From positions 12,137,736-12,201,735 of the forward strand of contig CM055092.1 in the NCBI GenBank assembly GCA_029204225.1: a stretch of 64,000 nt of DNA. The letters run 5' to 3'. Under the pieces are notes generated by a model. It made no database searches. It saw only the letters and a program-made list of their open reading frames with translations, and was not told the origin of the DNA. Of this stretch, positions 25,201 to 35,104 are shown piece after piece. How positions within the stretch are numbered: the stretch's first letter is position 1; each line of letters starts with the position of its first letter. Origin of the DNA: Diphasiastrum complanatum (taxonomy: Eukaryota; Streptophyta; Lycopodiopsida; Lycopodiales; Lycopodiaceae). A program made the translations under genes and the position numbers.

Positions 25201-28200
25201 AGCGTTTTCTTGTATCCAAGTGCCAGTAAAAAATAAACATACTCACAATTTTGTCATGTGAGAGCTTAATACTTATGACATCATGACGTATCCATACGGT
25301 CTTCAAGTATAATTATTGCAGTTGTGACTATAATGCAAGTAAGCTCATCTCCATATTTTGCTGCATACATGGGTTCAGTCCTCCCAGGCCTATTAGAGCT
25401 TTCTTCAACCTGCTTATGGCTAGCTTAATGGAAATTGCTAAAGCTTTCGCCAACTTAGCCTTTACTCCTTCAACTAATGGTTGGCATCGGATTTCAGTTC
25501 TCTATTTCACTCCCTTTCTTGTTTCACCTTTCCCTCATGGTACTAGAAAGTACGCTATCAATCATTGAGGAATACTTAGGCTTAGAGGGTGTTCCTTCTT
25601 GATCACATAAAAAAGTTCATAATTCAAACACGATATCCAGATTTTACTAAATAAAATTAAAACCACTGATCTATTGGGCTATCACCTATGGACATACTCG
25701 CATTTTGCAATTTGTGAGCTTATGTCATGATATTGTATTTGTACCGTTAATGAGTATTGCCAACTTGACCCCCTGCAAGTATAAATCTCAATGTACTTGT
25801 CCTTTTTTTGCAACTTGATCATTGTATTGACAATTGGGGTAATCATTATCTAGTGCATCAAGCATATCAAATAGATTGTCACTGAGCAGGTAGGATCCTA
25901 GTGAGTAATGTTCGAATTTCCAAATTTGGCCTTCCCTTGTGGTGGGCCAGACAAAAGCGGTAAATTGCTCCAAGTTCCATTCAGTTCCCCTTATATGGCT
26001 CTTTTCCTCCTTCCTTTTTTTGAGACAAATCAAGATCTTTCTTCAAGTTGTTTCCCTTTCTTTTGTTCTACAGTTTGTCTCCTCTAGTCTGCTACTCCGT
26101 CCAAAGATCATATTGTTTTGCAAAGCTCAATTGACGTATGGTCTTGTTAAACCGTGAGGACATCTTCATCTCTTGCAACTCCCAATGTGTCCACACCCTT
26201 TCAGGACTAACTGATAGTGACTTGAAGCCTGCATTTGTCTACCCATCACCTCTTGATTATCATACTTACAAAATTGTGACACAAAGTTGAAAACGTGTGG
26301 TAATAGAACCTAATAGAATCAACAACCAACAAAAGAACGATCAAAAATAGCAAATGGCAAGTATGCGCAATGGCCTTCTTCCCCCTTGACCACTCCATGC
26401 ACTCATTTTAGGGTGAGGTAGCGTCTCATACGACTTCCATTGACCAAGATTGGGTAATCCATTCCCTCTAATCATGGTAGATGAACATAGCCTTCTTATT
26501 GTAAATGCATGACCTTATAGGGACCCTTGACTATTAAATTTTAGTGTCCCCTTGTGCACCTTCTTGTTGTAAACGTTAAGTCCCAAGGTCAAATTCTGCC
26601 AAGCTTTCCGACAATTTTTCTTTACTCAAACTGTGTGAAGTGTGATAAGGCTAGTCTCCTAAAGTGTAATTAGCACCTATCCAAGGATAATCATTCTTAT
26701 ATGACAATTCGCAAACTACGAACCACAAATTCTATGGGCATTTCAGCCTCTTTGTCCATATACTAGTGCCCATTTTATAGGTTGTCCATTAGGCCCATAA
26801 GACTACATGTGACTTATGTTCCCAATCAATCTACTAGCTTCTAGTCATAACTATAGGATTTTGTGGATGGTTGAATCAGCAACAAAGTCCATGTATCAAG
26901 ATAGCAAGCCTTAGTATGATTCCATGATCACCTTGATATGGCACTTAGCCGGGTTTTGCAAGATTCCTTAGTTGTGGCACCACATCCAAACGTTTTCAAA
27001 GTTTCTAGGTGTGTCCTAGAATATAAATGAGCACATAGATCATTCAAAATAACTTCCAAGAAATAAAATAGAGAATCCTTGAAGGCATGTTGCAAAATCT
27101 CCTGAAACTTTTGCAGGTATTCTTTGAATGCCGCTTGCATGACTCTCTAGAAGGTACTAGGGGCATTGCAAAGACCGAATGGCATTACCTTATACGCATA
27201 AGTTCCCCATTTAGTGGCGAATGTTGTCTTATGTTGATCTTTCGGCGCTATCTTCACTTGATTGTAGCCGCTGAAGCTATCTAGGAAATTGTACACTTCT
27301 ACTCCTGCTACTCGATCTAGAACACTCTCCGTGAAAGGTAAAGGACAGTGATCCTTCTTTGTAACCGCATTTAGTGCCTTTAGATTTACACAGATCCGCA
27401 TTTTGCCATTCTTCTTGGGTACTATGACTATCAGCGATACCCGTTTTGTATGCTCGATTTCATGAATGAGACTTTCAAGTGTCCTTCATGTATTGCACAG
27501 ATAGAATGACATCATTTGATGTGTGTATGTTCCCCATATATGGAAAAGGGAATCATGTATTGATCCTCCTGTGCAATTTGTACTTGATTGTGTTCACTAA
27601 ACTCATCAAGGTGACTATATGCCTCCTCCAATGCTACTCATTCTAGTACACTCCCAATGAAGAGAAGTGGGAAATCATCTATTTTTGTGACAACGTTTAG
27701 CTTCATTAGGACAATGCATATGCAAAGTTTACACTTTTTCTTGGTTACAACAAATATGAGTGAGAGCTAATCCATGGGCTCTATCTCGTAGATGAATCCT
27801 ACATCTAAGAGTTTTTGACACTCTTCTCTAATTAGTTGAGAGTAATGGGGATTGTTGTGATTAAGGTCTACCGATTTTCGAGATTGCACCCAGTTGATGT
27901 TGTATGTTGTACTACTGAGGCATCTATCCTTGTGAGTCCAAGTGAAATGATCTTACTAATGTTGTAGCAACTCCTTGAGATCCTCTAAATCTTGGCCATT
28001 GACTTGCTCTTCGATATATACTAATTGTTCTTCTTGATTGGACCAGTGAAATCAGGTGGCTTCACCTTGGCAGGCCCATCATAAATGGTTGATTGGTTTC
28101 TTGTAGGTTGCTCCAACATCCAACTCTCATTGCACTTGTGGCAACATGACGATAACTTTATCTATGGTGAATGAGCATATAGATCATGTTTAGGTGAACG

Positions 28201-31200
28201 TTCTGATATTCGCGCTATCCTATTGGGGTCCCTTCCCTTCCATATTTCAGGATACGCATCAGTCCTCCTAACCTTCGACTTCCATTCTAGTTTTGTGGAT
28301 CATACCCCTTGCGTTTGATCTCTTGCGGGTTTTGAATCAGTTGGCTCAAGGGAGGTTATCGTTGTTGCAAGGCTGGCCCGTTACATCCCCACCTTGTTGA
28401 TATTGTTGTTGGGCATTGTATTGGAGCTGCCAAATAGCTTGTACCCAAGGATTGAATAAGCAGTGAGCAGTCCCGTGATTTGTGACATGGGTACTTGTGC
28501 TAAATTTTGTCGAAGTAAGGGGCCGTTGTCGGCTGTGTGGTACTTTTGACTTGGGTGTAGATTTTAAAGGGTTCAGATTCCTCATCTGATCCTTCACCTT
28601 CTTGATAGAATCATTTTTTTGCCCAACATAATCTCGAGCACGATCATCTTTTCTATCTTGAACCTGCTTAGTTGTAAGAATGATTCTCCATGACCTGCTT
28701 AGTGTCCTCCCACACACCACGTTCATGCCATTCAAGGTTCAAAACCACTTCCTAGCAAAGTTAAGCAAGGTCATGCTCAATAGGTGTAACTTTTCCTCGG
28801 AGAGTGTTCTCATCGTGTACTTCACAAGCTTCCTTAATGTACTTGCAAGAACCTGACGAGGTCAATGGTGCCATCATACTTGGGTAGATCTAATCATGGA
28901 GCACGTCGTAGGATCAATACATGCATCTGCATAGGCAAGGCACAGGCATTGTCATTTGCATTGGACCTGGCATAGTTTTACTGTTATGGTTAGCCATGCC
29001 CAGGTCCAAACAACTATAGTAGAGCAAGTATTCCTAGAGTTTCCAATGATCAATTTGGGGAATCAAGTAGTGGTGGACTCTATTTGTGAACTACATAGCC
29101 TGATCATAATAGTATTCATCTGCTGATTAATGCATCTGCATGCATATATAACAAGATTGGATCGATTCGAAAATGGATTAACTGATTGTCCATACAAGCT
29201 ACTGTTATTTAGGTACATAGGACCCTCCCACACTTGTGGTGAGTAAGATGAAAGTATAGAATTGATAGTGCTCACAAACATAGCTAGATAATGCTGATGA
29301 CAAAAATGTATCAGGCGAGTTATAGCATGAGATGCGAGTACCATACGAGTGTGGTTGGCAAGTAAAAGTAAGTGGTCTGCAAGTATTATGCGAGCAAGAT
29401 GCGAGTATGACAATGCGAGTATGGCAAGAAAAATATGACTATGGCAATGTGAGTAAGATCATAGATGTGAGTATGATGCAAGTAAAATACGAGTATGAGA
29501 ATGTGAGTCGGATGCAAGTATTACAATGTCAATCAAATGCGAGTATGAAATGCAAGCAAGATGAGTATATTATAAATCGTTGTTGCACGGCCCAGAAACA
29601 ATCATTCTGGAATTTTGGCAGGGTTTTAGCAACTCCTTACCACTCCAAATCAGTATTCAATTCATAAAGGATCATAACGACCATAACATGCAACAAAATC
29701 CAACATTTACCCTTCCATATATCAAACAATCAGATTTACGAACCCAAACCACTTCAACCTACCATGAAAAAGTGAATGAAAGAATAGAGCTAGCAGCTCC
29801 CCATCAACGATGCCAAATATTGTATTATTTCCCTTGTACCCAAAAATAGAAGGGGCTTACTTGGTGTTCATTGTAAGGAGGAAAGGTTTAGTCCTATTAT
29901 GGACCTCGGGTCGCTTTTACATACTAACAATGATTGTTGAGCAACTTCCTTGTGTATCTAACACCTATTCATTCTTGTCCCCCCTTCCTAATCTATCAAA
30001 TCCATCCTACACCTCTTTCTACCATCTAATGTCTATCAAGCCACTCAAAACCTCCCCAACATATTCATAAACCTCAACTCCTGAAACCCTACTCTCCCCT
30101 CCCATACATCATTCCTCCCTCAAATTAACACGAACTAGCATGAATCTATCCAATTAGTGAGGATTCACCTTCTCATTGGACCCCTTCAGTTTCAACTTAA
30201 GATAAGATTACCAAAGATGGACCGTTTTGAGGCTAAGGTCCTAGCCTAACTTGAAACCTTGCCATTTTGTTTATTTTCTTGCCTATCACCCCTCTACTTG
30301 GACTTATATGCACAAAATGCCATACTCATGTCATTATTTTTACCCCAATGTGATAGTACTATTCTCGTTTGGAAATTATGTAGCACTAGATCGCATCTGT
30401 AATTGCTAGCCAAACAAAACATCAAAGACAACTTAGTCTAGTGTGTAACCTAGGCTACGATCGATTAGTAACCATCATGGTCAATTGACCTTTGCAATGT
30501 GCATAAATTAGAAGTTACAATAGGTTTGGGATTGCACGCTAACATTAATTTCCCCTCCAAAAGGTTATTCGTCCTTGATGACAAAATCTGGATGTAATAT
30601 GCAACCTTTGATTTATTCTCTTGAGTGGCCTATAAGATTGGGAGTCTTGTGTACGCTACCAAAATTGCTTTTAAAAGTACCTTTTTCTTGCAAAAAGGGT
30701 GTTGACTCTGAGTCTGCTCGTTTTCAAAATTTAAAGAGGGCTATAGGTCTAATTCCATTGGTAGTCAACTCGATATTTGTTTGAATTAAGGGGCTTGCCT
30801 TGATAAGATTTAGATATCATATTTGGTACCAGAAAAGAGTGTGCCAACTGTTATTTTGTCAAAGATCAACTTTCGGATTACACTATCCGGTTAGCTCAAA
30901 ATATTAGATTTGCCTAAAATGACAAGGGTTGCAGCTCAAGATCCATAAAAGTACAAAAAGGAGGGCATTAGTCATCATCTTCTTCAAATATTAATGAATT
31001 TGCAAATTTGGTGCTAACCCTAATTTGCAGCTACAAACATGACTTCAACCTTTCTCTTTGTTTCATTTGTGTTTTACGAGAAATGATGGTGTTTGCCTTA
31101 AAAGTGTAAATTATCTCATCATGTTGTGCTAGAAGGAAGTTTAATTATCTCGTAGAGTCATTATTCAATTTGTTTGAATTCAACTTATATTATTATTCAT

Positions 31201-31620
31201 CTAAAAGTTTTTGAACGGATCCCTTCAGAACTCCGAAGTTAAGCATGCTTGGGCCTGAGTATTATTGAGATGGGTGACCTCCCGGGAAGTCCGGGTGGCA
31301 CACCACCCTCTCGTACTTTTTGTACACATGAATAACATATCTAGCTTATCATACTTGGGCGTAAACGGTGTGGAATCTTTTTGTTCAGGATTGTCCATTT
31401 CATGATTAAGGATGTCCAAAGTACATTCGAAATGCAGCAGTTGGGAGAAATGCATTCAGAAGGAGTAAAAGATGCAGACCTTAATGTAAACGGTCTCAGC
31501 TGCTTGTTCTTCTTCCCCCAGCACCCTCTTGCCGCTGCTGTAGGCTGCTCTGTGAAGAGGAAGAGATGATGAAACATTGTGTGCGCATCCTAATCGACGA
31601 GCGATCAGTCTCACTGCCAT
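12153..31620 (-). CDS. Mitochondrial ATP-synthase inhibitor IF1-like protein (At2g27730 type), three exons
   Basis: CDS join on the minus strand: 31620-31480, 13311-13273 and 12338-12153, giving 121 residues; both introns are phase 0. Residues 1-27 are Arg/Ser-rich without acids, as in a mitochondrial presequence. Residues 28-60 (GKRVLGEEEQAAETVYIKK, then AEKEKLEKLASK) match the IF1 inhibitory helix pattern of GKR, an acidic run, a Tyr, then a Lys/Glu/Leu coiled region. Residues about 89-110 form one hydrophobic segment (FIAYAAAGVIAVAAGSWWLG) followed by a charged tail. Family knowledge: IF1 blocks ATP hydrolysis by F1Fo in the matrix, and the plant At2g27730 group adds a C-terminal membrane segment. 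Splice sites are GT-AG; the first donor (AAG/GTCTGC) is weak. The ATG at 31618-31620 was chosen because upstream in-frame sequence is a Ser-repeat leader. The family name is recalled, not searched. Confidence 0.85.
12724..12795. repeat. (CT)n microsatellite in IF1-like intron 2
   Basis: About 72 bp of uninterrupted CT within the 934-bp intron 2. Confidence 0.97.
13273..13311 (-). CDS. IF1-like gene, exon 2 (39-nt micro-exon)
   Basis: 13 codons encoding KAEKEKLEKLASK. The acceptor is CTTTTTCAG and the donor is AAG/GTTATT. It completes the inhibitor helix. Confidence 0.85.
14820..15145 (-). pseudogene. copia family B gag start (fragment)
   Basis: The minus strand reads from an ATG at 15145 with KLNGSKYHLWKFKMRAVLMA and ELWEIVAG, the conserved N-terminal copia Gag block. 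A stop follows at about 14980, then frameshifted gag-like sequence. The preceding PBS (TGGTATTAGAGCTG, 15294-15307) is a variant of the iMet type. Confidence 0.8.
15308..15790 (-). repeat. 5' LTR (R/U5 part at least) of a copia family B copy
   Basis: The LTR ends GGGATCCCAACA at 15308 on the minus strand, directly before the PBS. About 450 bp align in inverse orientation with the 3' LTR ending at 23606. The U3 side beyond about 15790 differs, and the outer end was not found. Confidence 0.8.
15791..16509. other. Unassigned intronic stretch with (CA)n
   Basis: May include the remaining U3 of the preceding LTR; a TATATATAG box lies at about 15873. A short CA/TA microsatellite sits at about 16170-16215. 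No coding signal was seen. Confidence 0.4.
16515..17112 (+). repeat. 5' LTR of copia C
   Basis: 598 bp. Its last 180 bp repeat at 18571-18814, where the copy has an additional 57 bp near 18717-18775. Confidence 0.88.
17682..18606 (+). pseudogene. copia C gag start fused to integrase
   Basis: An ATG at 17682 begins a gag N-terminus (MATSSGYMLEGNDRLISSNY). After a stop, the sequence passes into integrase: VTFIDDFSRFCW, RSDNGGEYIST, NGVAERKNRTLCESAKAM and the FGCTCYVN / VIFVGYSE tail. All three catalytic acids can be seen, but stops at about 17980 and 18080 split the core. The ORF runs straight into LTR sequence and ends there at 18608. Confidence 0.88.
18571..18814 (+). repeat. Truncated 3' LTR of copia C
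   Basis: Lacks U3. Homology with the 5' LTR begins at AATGCGTATTTTATGC inside the integrase reading frame. Confidence 0.85.
19226..19690 (+). repeat. Truncated 5' LTR of copia B
   Basis: Matches the first half of 22635-23606 up to CTTATCAGTTGCT, then jumps into gag coding sequence. Confidence 0.92.
19691..22630 (+). pseudogene. copia B gag remnant and pol
   Basis: Order: gag C-terminal part (SSYENWVMMIS, LLQEETRRNR), a protease with the catalytic motif changed to NSGTTQHM (Asp to Asn), pre-integrase (LIWHYRLAHLNH, CQSCIIGKQ), integrase (FITFIDDYSK, LRSDNSGEYIS, YSPQSNGLAKRKNKT), and RT start (WKEAMDKEYNSLL, CKWIFKIK, RLVARGFSQIPNIDYFETFS). RT then jumps from SPVVKHTS into the YVDD box in another frame, a deletion of the palm. 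RNase H (YTDANWAGDIDTRRSTSG, SSTESEYIAATK) follows. Stops at several points make it non-coding. Confidence 0.9.
22635..23606 (+). repeat. 3' LTR of copia B
   Basis: 972 bp, complete TG to CA. A run of GATTNTTCGGCCATC-like short repeats lies at about 22800-22900. Confidence 0.93.
23612..24440 (-). repeat. 3' LTR of the old gypsy element, larger part
   Basis: Continues the LTR after the copia B insertion. It has some 240 bp more than the right LTR between 23760 and 24180. The first 96 bp lie at 19125-19220. Confidence 0.78.
24441..26389. other. 3' internal region of the old gypsy element, no domain recognised
   Basis: Contains a 93-codon minus-strand ORF (25049-24768; FKWPVIPYQKGWDVNVDSRW) that I cannot assign. 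It may be the extra 3' reading frame found in some Athila/Tat elements, but no family motif supports this. Confidence 0.35.
26390..26640 (-). pseudogene. Gypsy integrase C-terminal remnant
   Basis: Minus-strand traces resemble the post-core integrase tail: VHKGTLKF, SQGPYKVMHLQ, LEGMDYPILVNGSRMRRYL. Several stops are present. Confidence 0.6.
27147..27480 (-). pseudogene. Gypsy reverse transcriptase remnant
   Basis: The minus strand reads MRICVNLKALNAVTKKDHCP, then FLDSFSGYNQVKIAPKDQ, TTFATKWGTYAYKVMPFGL and CNAPSTF, an unmistakable Ty3/gypsy RT N-terminal half. The catalytic YVDD half is lost or scrambled downstream. Confidence 0.92.
28346..29060 (-). pseudogene. Probable gypsy gag remnant
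   Basis: The minus-strand frame is rich in Lys/Asp/Gln (RARDYVGQKNDSIKKVKDQM), with a Gln-rich end. The position between PBS and RT suggests Gag. No zinc knuckle is visible. Confidence 0.45.
29320..29575. repeat. Degenerate GCGAGTATG-type short repeat
   Basis: More than ten imperfect copies of a 10-12 bp motif around GCGAGTATGA / GTGAGTAAGAT, just inside the gypsy 5' leader. Confidence 0.75.
29821..30385 (-). repeat. 5' LTR of the old gypsy element
   Basis: About 565 bp. It shares ordered blocks with the left LTR: the TTACTTGGTGTTC region, CAACTTCCTTG..CTAACACCTATTC, CTTCTCATTGGACCCCTT and the CCATAC..AATGTGAT end. Confidence 0.8.
30386..31212. other. Intronic stretch with no recognised feature
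   Basis: AT-rich; a 69-codon plus-strand ORF at 30575-30784 has no motif I recognise. Confidence 0.4.
31213..31303 (+). pseudogene. 5S rRNA-derived sequence (partial) in IF1-like intron 1
   Basis: Some 90 bp match plant 5S rRNA from about nucleotide 28 to the 3' end: CGGATCCC, CAGAACTCCGAAGTTAAGC, GCTTGGGC, GATGGGTGACC and GGGAAGTCC. The first 27 nt are absent. The internal control elements (A box and C box) are nearly intact. It could be a 5S pseudogene or the 5S domain of a Cassandra-type TRIM LTR. Confidence 0.85.
31480..31620 (-). CDS. IF1-like gene, exon 1
   Basis: 47 codons: presequence plus the conserved GKRVLGEEEQAAETVYIK block. The donor at 31479-31478 is GTCTGC. Confidence 0.87.
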
Positions 31621-31900
31621 CGCCAAGACCGAAATGCCAAGATAAAACGAGGAAGAAGAAGACGAAGAAGACGATGATGAGAGAAATAGAAGAGAGTAAT
31701 GAGAGAAATGGCTTTGGATCGCGAGGGGAGACCGACGGGCTTCATGGCAGGAAATATTCGACGCTCCTCCGGTTGGATCTTTGCCACGTTGCAGATCGAC
31801 ACATGGACCTTCCTCAATGGTTGATTTCGTAAACGTGGCAGAATCTCCACGGTTATAACAAAATTCAGAAGCCAGCTTTGGATCATCGCGCATCGTTAAG
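31621..31900 (-). promoter_or_regulatory. 5' leader and proximal promoter of the IF1-like gene
   Basis: The minus strand has a pyrimidine-rich CTT/TCT leader at about 31640-31680. Upstream lie two oppositely oriented ACGTGGC cores (31783-31789 and 31833-31839), the G-box/ABRE type bound by plant bZIP factors. Their role here is inferred. The transcription start is not visible. Confidence 0.35.
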
Positions 31901-33097
31901 ATGCGAGGAGAGTAGATAAGTTAGAGACCTGGCATACTAGGATTATTAATAAAAACAGGAAGTTCTCTCTTTGTACATGGTTTGTTTAACAAACAACTCC
32001 CACCTGTAGAGGGCCATTTGCCGAAAATTGAAATGCCTCACCAATTGACACGTGGTGAATAGATACCATCTTTTGTCCATACAAAAAACGAGACATTTCT
32101 CATAAGTGAAGAGTGGTTCCAACATTTTCACATTTCATGATGATTTATGTGCGTTGGGTTAACATTGTACTAGACAAGGGACTTCGGATTGTACAGACAC
32201 ATATTTATGGGGATTTTAAAAAAGCCCAATTTTTTGCATACATGTTAAGCAACTAGTGGTCACTATATACAACATATACCACTTGGCAATGCCATTTACG
32301 GAGCTAAGCTCCTTAGATGTCACTACGCAATGGTCGAGATTCAAGCTTGCACGTTTCTGCTGGCAGTCAGCAACTCTACCCATACACCCCACTGCGATGG
32401 ACAAAAAGCCCAATTATGCAACTACATGCTTGAGAGTGCAAAAAAATTGTAGTAGTGAATATATACTAAGTCGAGCTCACGAGCGTGGGAATTCAAGGCA
32501 AATGTAACCACTTTAGCTCTAGGCTTGTTAGCACTTTCAAGGGCTAGGCCTAGGGAGCCCTTATATAGCCCTAGTGTTGGTGGATAACAGAGGATATTTC
32601 CAACAATGGATGCAATGCCAAGGTGGGCCCCACCCTCATCCAAGGGTGGCAAGAGCTCTACTTTGTTGGAAAGCAAATGGTGAAGGCTCTCATGTCTCCA
32701 TCACGCTTGGAAGAGGGTGGGGCAAAAGGCAGATAAGAAAGAGGAGAGGAGAAGGGAGGGGGTGGCTGCCTTCTAATACGTGACTTTATCACATAAGCAA
32801 ATATAATCGACCCCATGTCTCAATGCCCTCCCCTACTTGCCTATAATTAGATACCAATGTCAATATTTCCCTCTTTTCACCCCTGTATTCTTTTTTTTTC
32901 TTGAAAGGTGAATGTTATGTGGATAAGAGAACCTTCGGGATTGATAAGAGGCAACAAGATGAGGCTTAATAGTTAGAAAATTAGAGCATGTTAGAGGTGG
33001 GGTTGCCTACATGATCCATGACCTCACGTGTGAACAATACATAGTATTGTTGGAGTCAATAGCATTTCTACTTACTCTATTTTACCTTCCGGATTCT
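31901..33097. other. Intergenic region upstream of the IF1-like gene
   Basis: No coding signal. The CTTATATAGCCCTA stretch at about 32560 and the GC-rich GGTGGGCCCCACCC near 32620 could belong to an unrecognised LTR. Confidence 0.4.
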
Positions 33098-34139
33098 GTT
33101 GCGTAGGCATCCCAAAGGGAGCCAGGAACCACGACTTAGATTCCCATCCTTCATCAGTGAGTTTCAGTTCAGATGGTAGCCATCCCAAATGAAGACCAAC
33201 TGCTCCATAGAAGATCTCCCCTAAAATTGCCCTTTCCAACTTTTGACTTCCTGCTTGCGTCTGGTGGGCATTGTCGCAAATGAAACTAACCCAAGTAATA
33301 GGCTAGCCATCCGTCCTTTGCAAACATCGAGTCATTTCGTTGGCGTTCACATGCTAGTACTTGAACTGCGAATCCGCCCCACAGATTCTGTAGTCCTCTT
33401 TGTTTGATGGTATCAACCTTCAAAAGAAAGGTTATTTCTCGAGCCATTAGCTCCTTGTATCACAAGCAATCATGCAAACCAGGCAAAGCACGAGTACTAA
33501 GACTCACCATGAATACATACAAGCAAGACACTCAGGCAGGTTTACTAACAGATAACAAAGACGAGGTCCCCCCTTTGAGATAGCCTTGCCAAAAGACCTT
33601 TGCCTGGTTGCGCCTGTACGGATCGATCACAAAATCAGCCCACAGAGAACACCCATTCAACTATCCGTGCTTTCACCATTAAGCAGCACATTGCCTCAAT
33701 CATGCCCCACCAACTCTGGTCGATATCCCTTATAGCTAAACGATCGGCAACTATCCCGCACCGGCAGCTAGCCACCCGTGCTTTACACCCAAATTTTAGC
33801 AGTATCTCTGTATCAATGGTTAACTCGTACAGTTCGAATATGTCGGCCCGCACCCCACAAGACACAGACCGTGCTTACACCAACCTAATGGCAGCACACT
33901 GCCTCATCTGTCCTACGTGCAGATAGTGCTAGGCCCGAACTGTGGGAATTGACCATGCTTACACGTCAAGGGCAGCACTGACTTATCAAGTCCCTCGTTT
34001 TGTTGACCACCTCGACCGTGGACACACCCATGCTTACATTGTAGGCAACACTTTGCACAACAGTTGTCCTGATGAACCCCAAACAATGGCCATTTCCGTG
34101 AGATCCGCATAGCTGACCGGCCAGTCAGCTCTGATACCA
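33098..34139 (-). mobile_element. Small non-coding LTR-type element fragment
   Basis: An LTR terminus (TGTTGCGTAGGCATCCCAAA, at 33098) reappears at 34143 as TGTTGCGCAGGCATCCCAAA. A minus-strand PBS, TGGTATCAGAGCTGAC, sits at about 34125-34138, beside the second terminus. The roughly 950-bp interior shows no gag or pol. It contains a diverged tandem series of CCRTGCTTACAC motifs at about 33665, 33776, 33868, 33952 and 34028. Confidence 0.6.
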
Positions 34140-34339
34140 CATGTTGCGCAGGCATCCCAAAGGGAGCCAAGAACCACGACTTAGCTTCCCAGCCTTCAAC
34201 TCTTGCCATCCAGACCCACTTGACATACAAGCAGCCAGCTCGCCAACAACAATCAGACTTAACCAACTTGAAGTTCGGAAACCAACATTGAGCCCCTCCA
34301 AGCAAGCCGCCCGCAAACTTAACTAACTTGAAGCTTCGT

Positions 34340-34843
34340 CACAAAAGAGTAACATCCATTCCTGTTGTAAAGTTACTTTTACAAGCTTTACTTTCGGTGC
34401 CACCGGCGCCAACATTGTCCCTGGCGCCAGCAACGCCCTTGCTGCTCTCGGCGCCACTGTGACCAGAGTCTAGCTGGCGCCAAGTTCCTATGGTTGAAAA
34501 TCTTTGATCGCTTCTAGCGAAGTCCAAAGAGCTCAGATCGATGTGCAATCACTTCACACGATCTAGATATGATTAAAGGAAGCCTGGGGATCAATAAATT
34601 CTAGAGAGAGAAAATTCTAGAGAGAGAAAATGTGCTTTACCAGTCTGGGTAGAGTACTTAGTATGAGGGGAGGTGGCGAATCCCACCAATACTATAGGGG
34701 AGTGCGGGTTGCAACTCAGGGCGAGCTCCAACCAAGTCTTAGCCTCCCTGGCTGGAATGTTGTCTTGGCACTCGCCTTGGCATGCCAGCGCCCCGGAGAC
34801 CAGGGTCGGTCACACACTTGAAATGTAACCTTCTCAGATTTAT
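34340..34843 (+). repeat. Left outer arm of a large inverted repeat
   Basis: About 500 bp, the reverse complement of 35716-36215 with moderate divergence. It contains several GGCGCC cores, a duplicated TTCTAGAGAGAGAAAA and the block TATAGGGGAGTGCGGGTTGC. Confidence 0.9.
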
Positions 34844-34959
34844 CAATAAAGTGGGATTTTCCTCAAACTGACTCTGATTACCTTATGGGTTTCAGTGTTC
34901 AGTAAAAGCGCCAGTTGTAAGGCCGCTTCAAACTTTTTAATTTGGCACATAGTTGAGGG

Positions 34960-35046
34960 TCGTATCCCGGGACGCCAGCGGTATGCCGTCAGGACCATTC
35001 GGTCCGTGGACCCAACGGTATGCTGTCGGGACCATTTGGTCCAGGA
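34960..35046. repeat. Short tandem duplication in the fold-back spacer
   Basis: Two adjacent 37-38 bp units share CGGTATGC, then GTC.GGACCATT and GGTCC. Confidence 0.75.
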
Positions 35047-35104
35047 ACTGGTTGTCTCCATTTCTGTCGCGGCTTGTGGTTCTGAGTGTTCCTTGCATGA
35101 ACGT

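Larger units (their letters stand above)
19125..30385 (-). mobile_element. Old Ty3/gypsy element, interrupted by copia B
   Basis: Degenerate long direct repeats bound this element. The left LTR is 19125-19220 plus 23612-24440, interrupted by copia B; the right LTR is 29821-30385. On the minus strand the PBS at 29798-29816 reads TTGGCATCGTTGATGGGGA, close to the tRNA-Asp type of Tat/Athila-like gypsy elements. A polypurine tract (AGCGGGGGA) lies just inside the left LTR. Gag, RT and integrase traces occur between. No clean target duplication remains. It is the oldest layer of the nest in the IF1-like intron. Confidence 0.8.

Noticed and set aside
31621-31893. Upstream ATG at 31893 giving a 145-codon minus-strand ORF over IF1-like exon 1
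   Set aside because: The added N-terminus is a Ser-run reading of a pyrimidine-rich leader; the presequence begins naturally at 31620.
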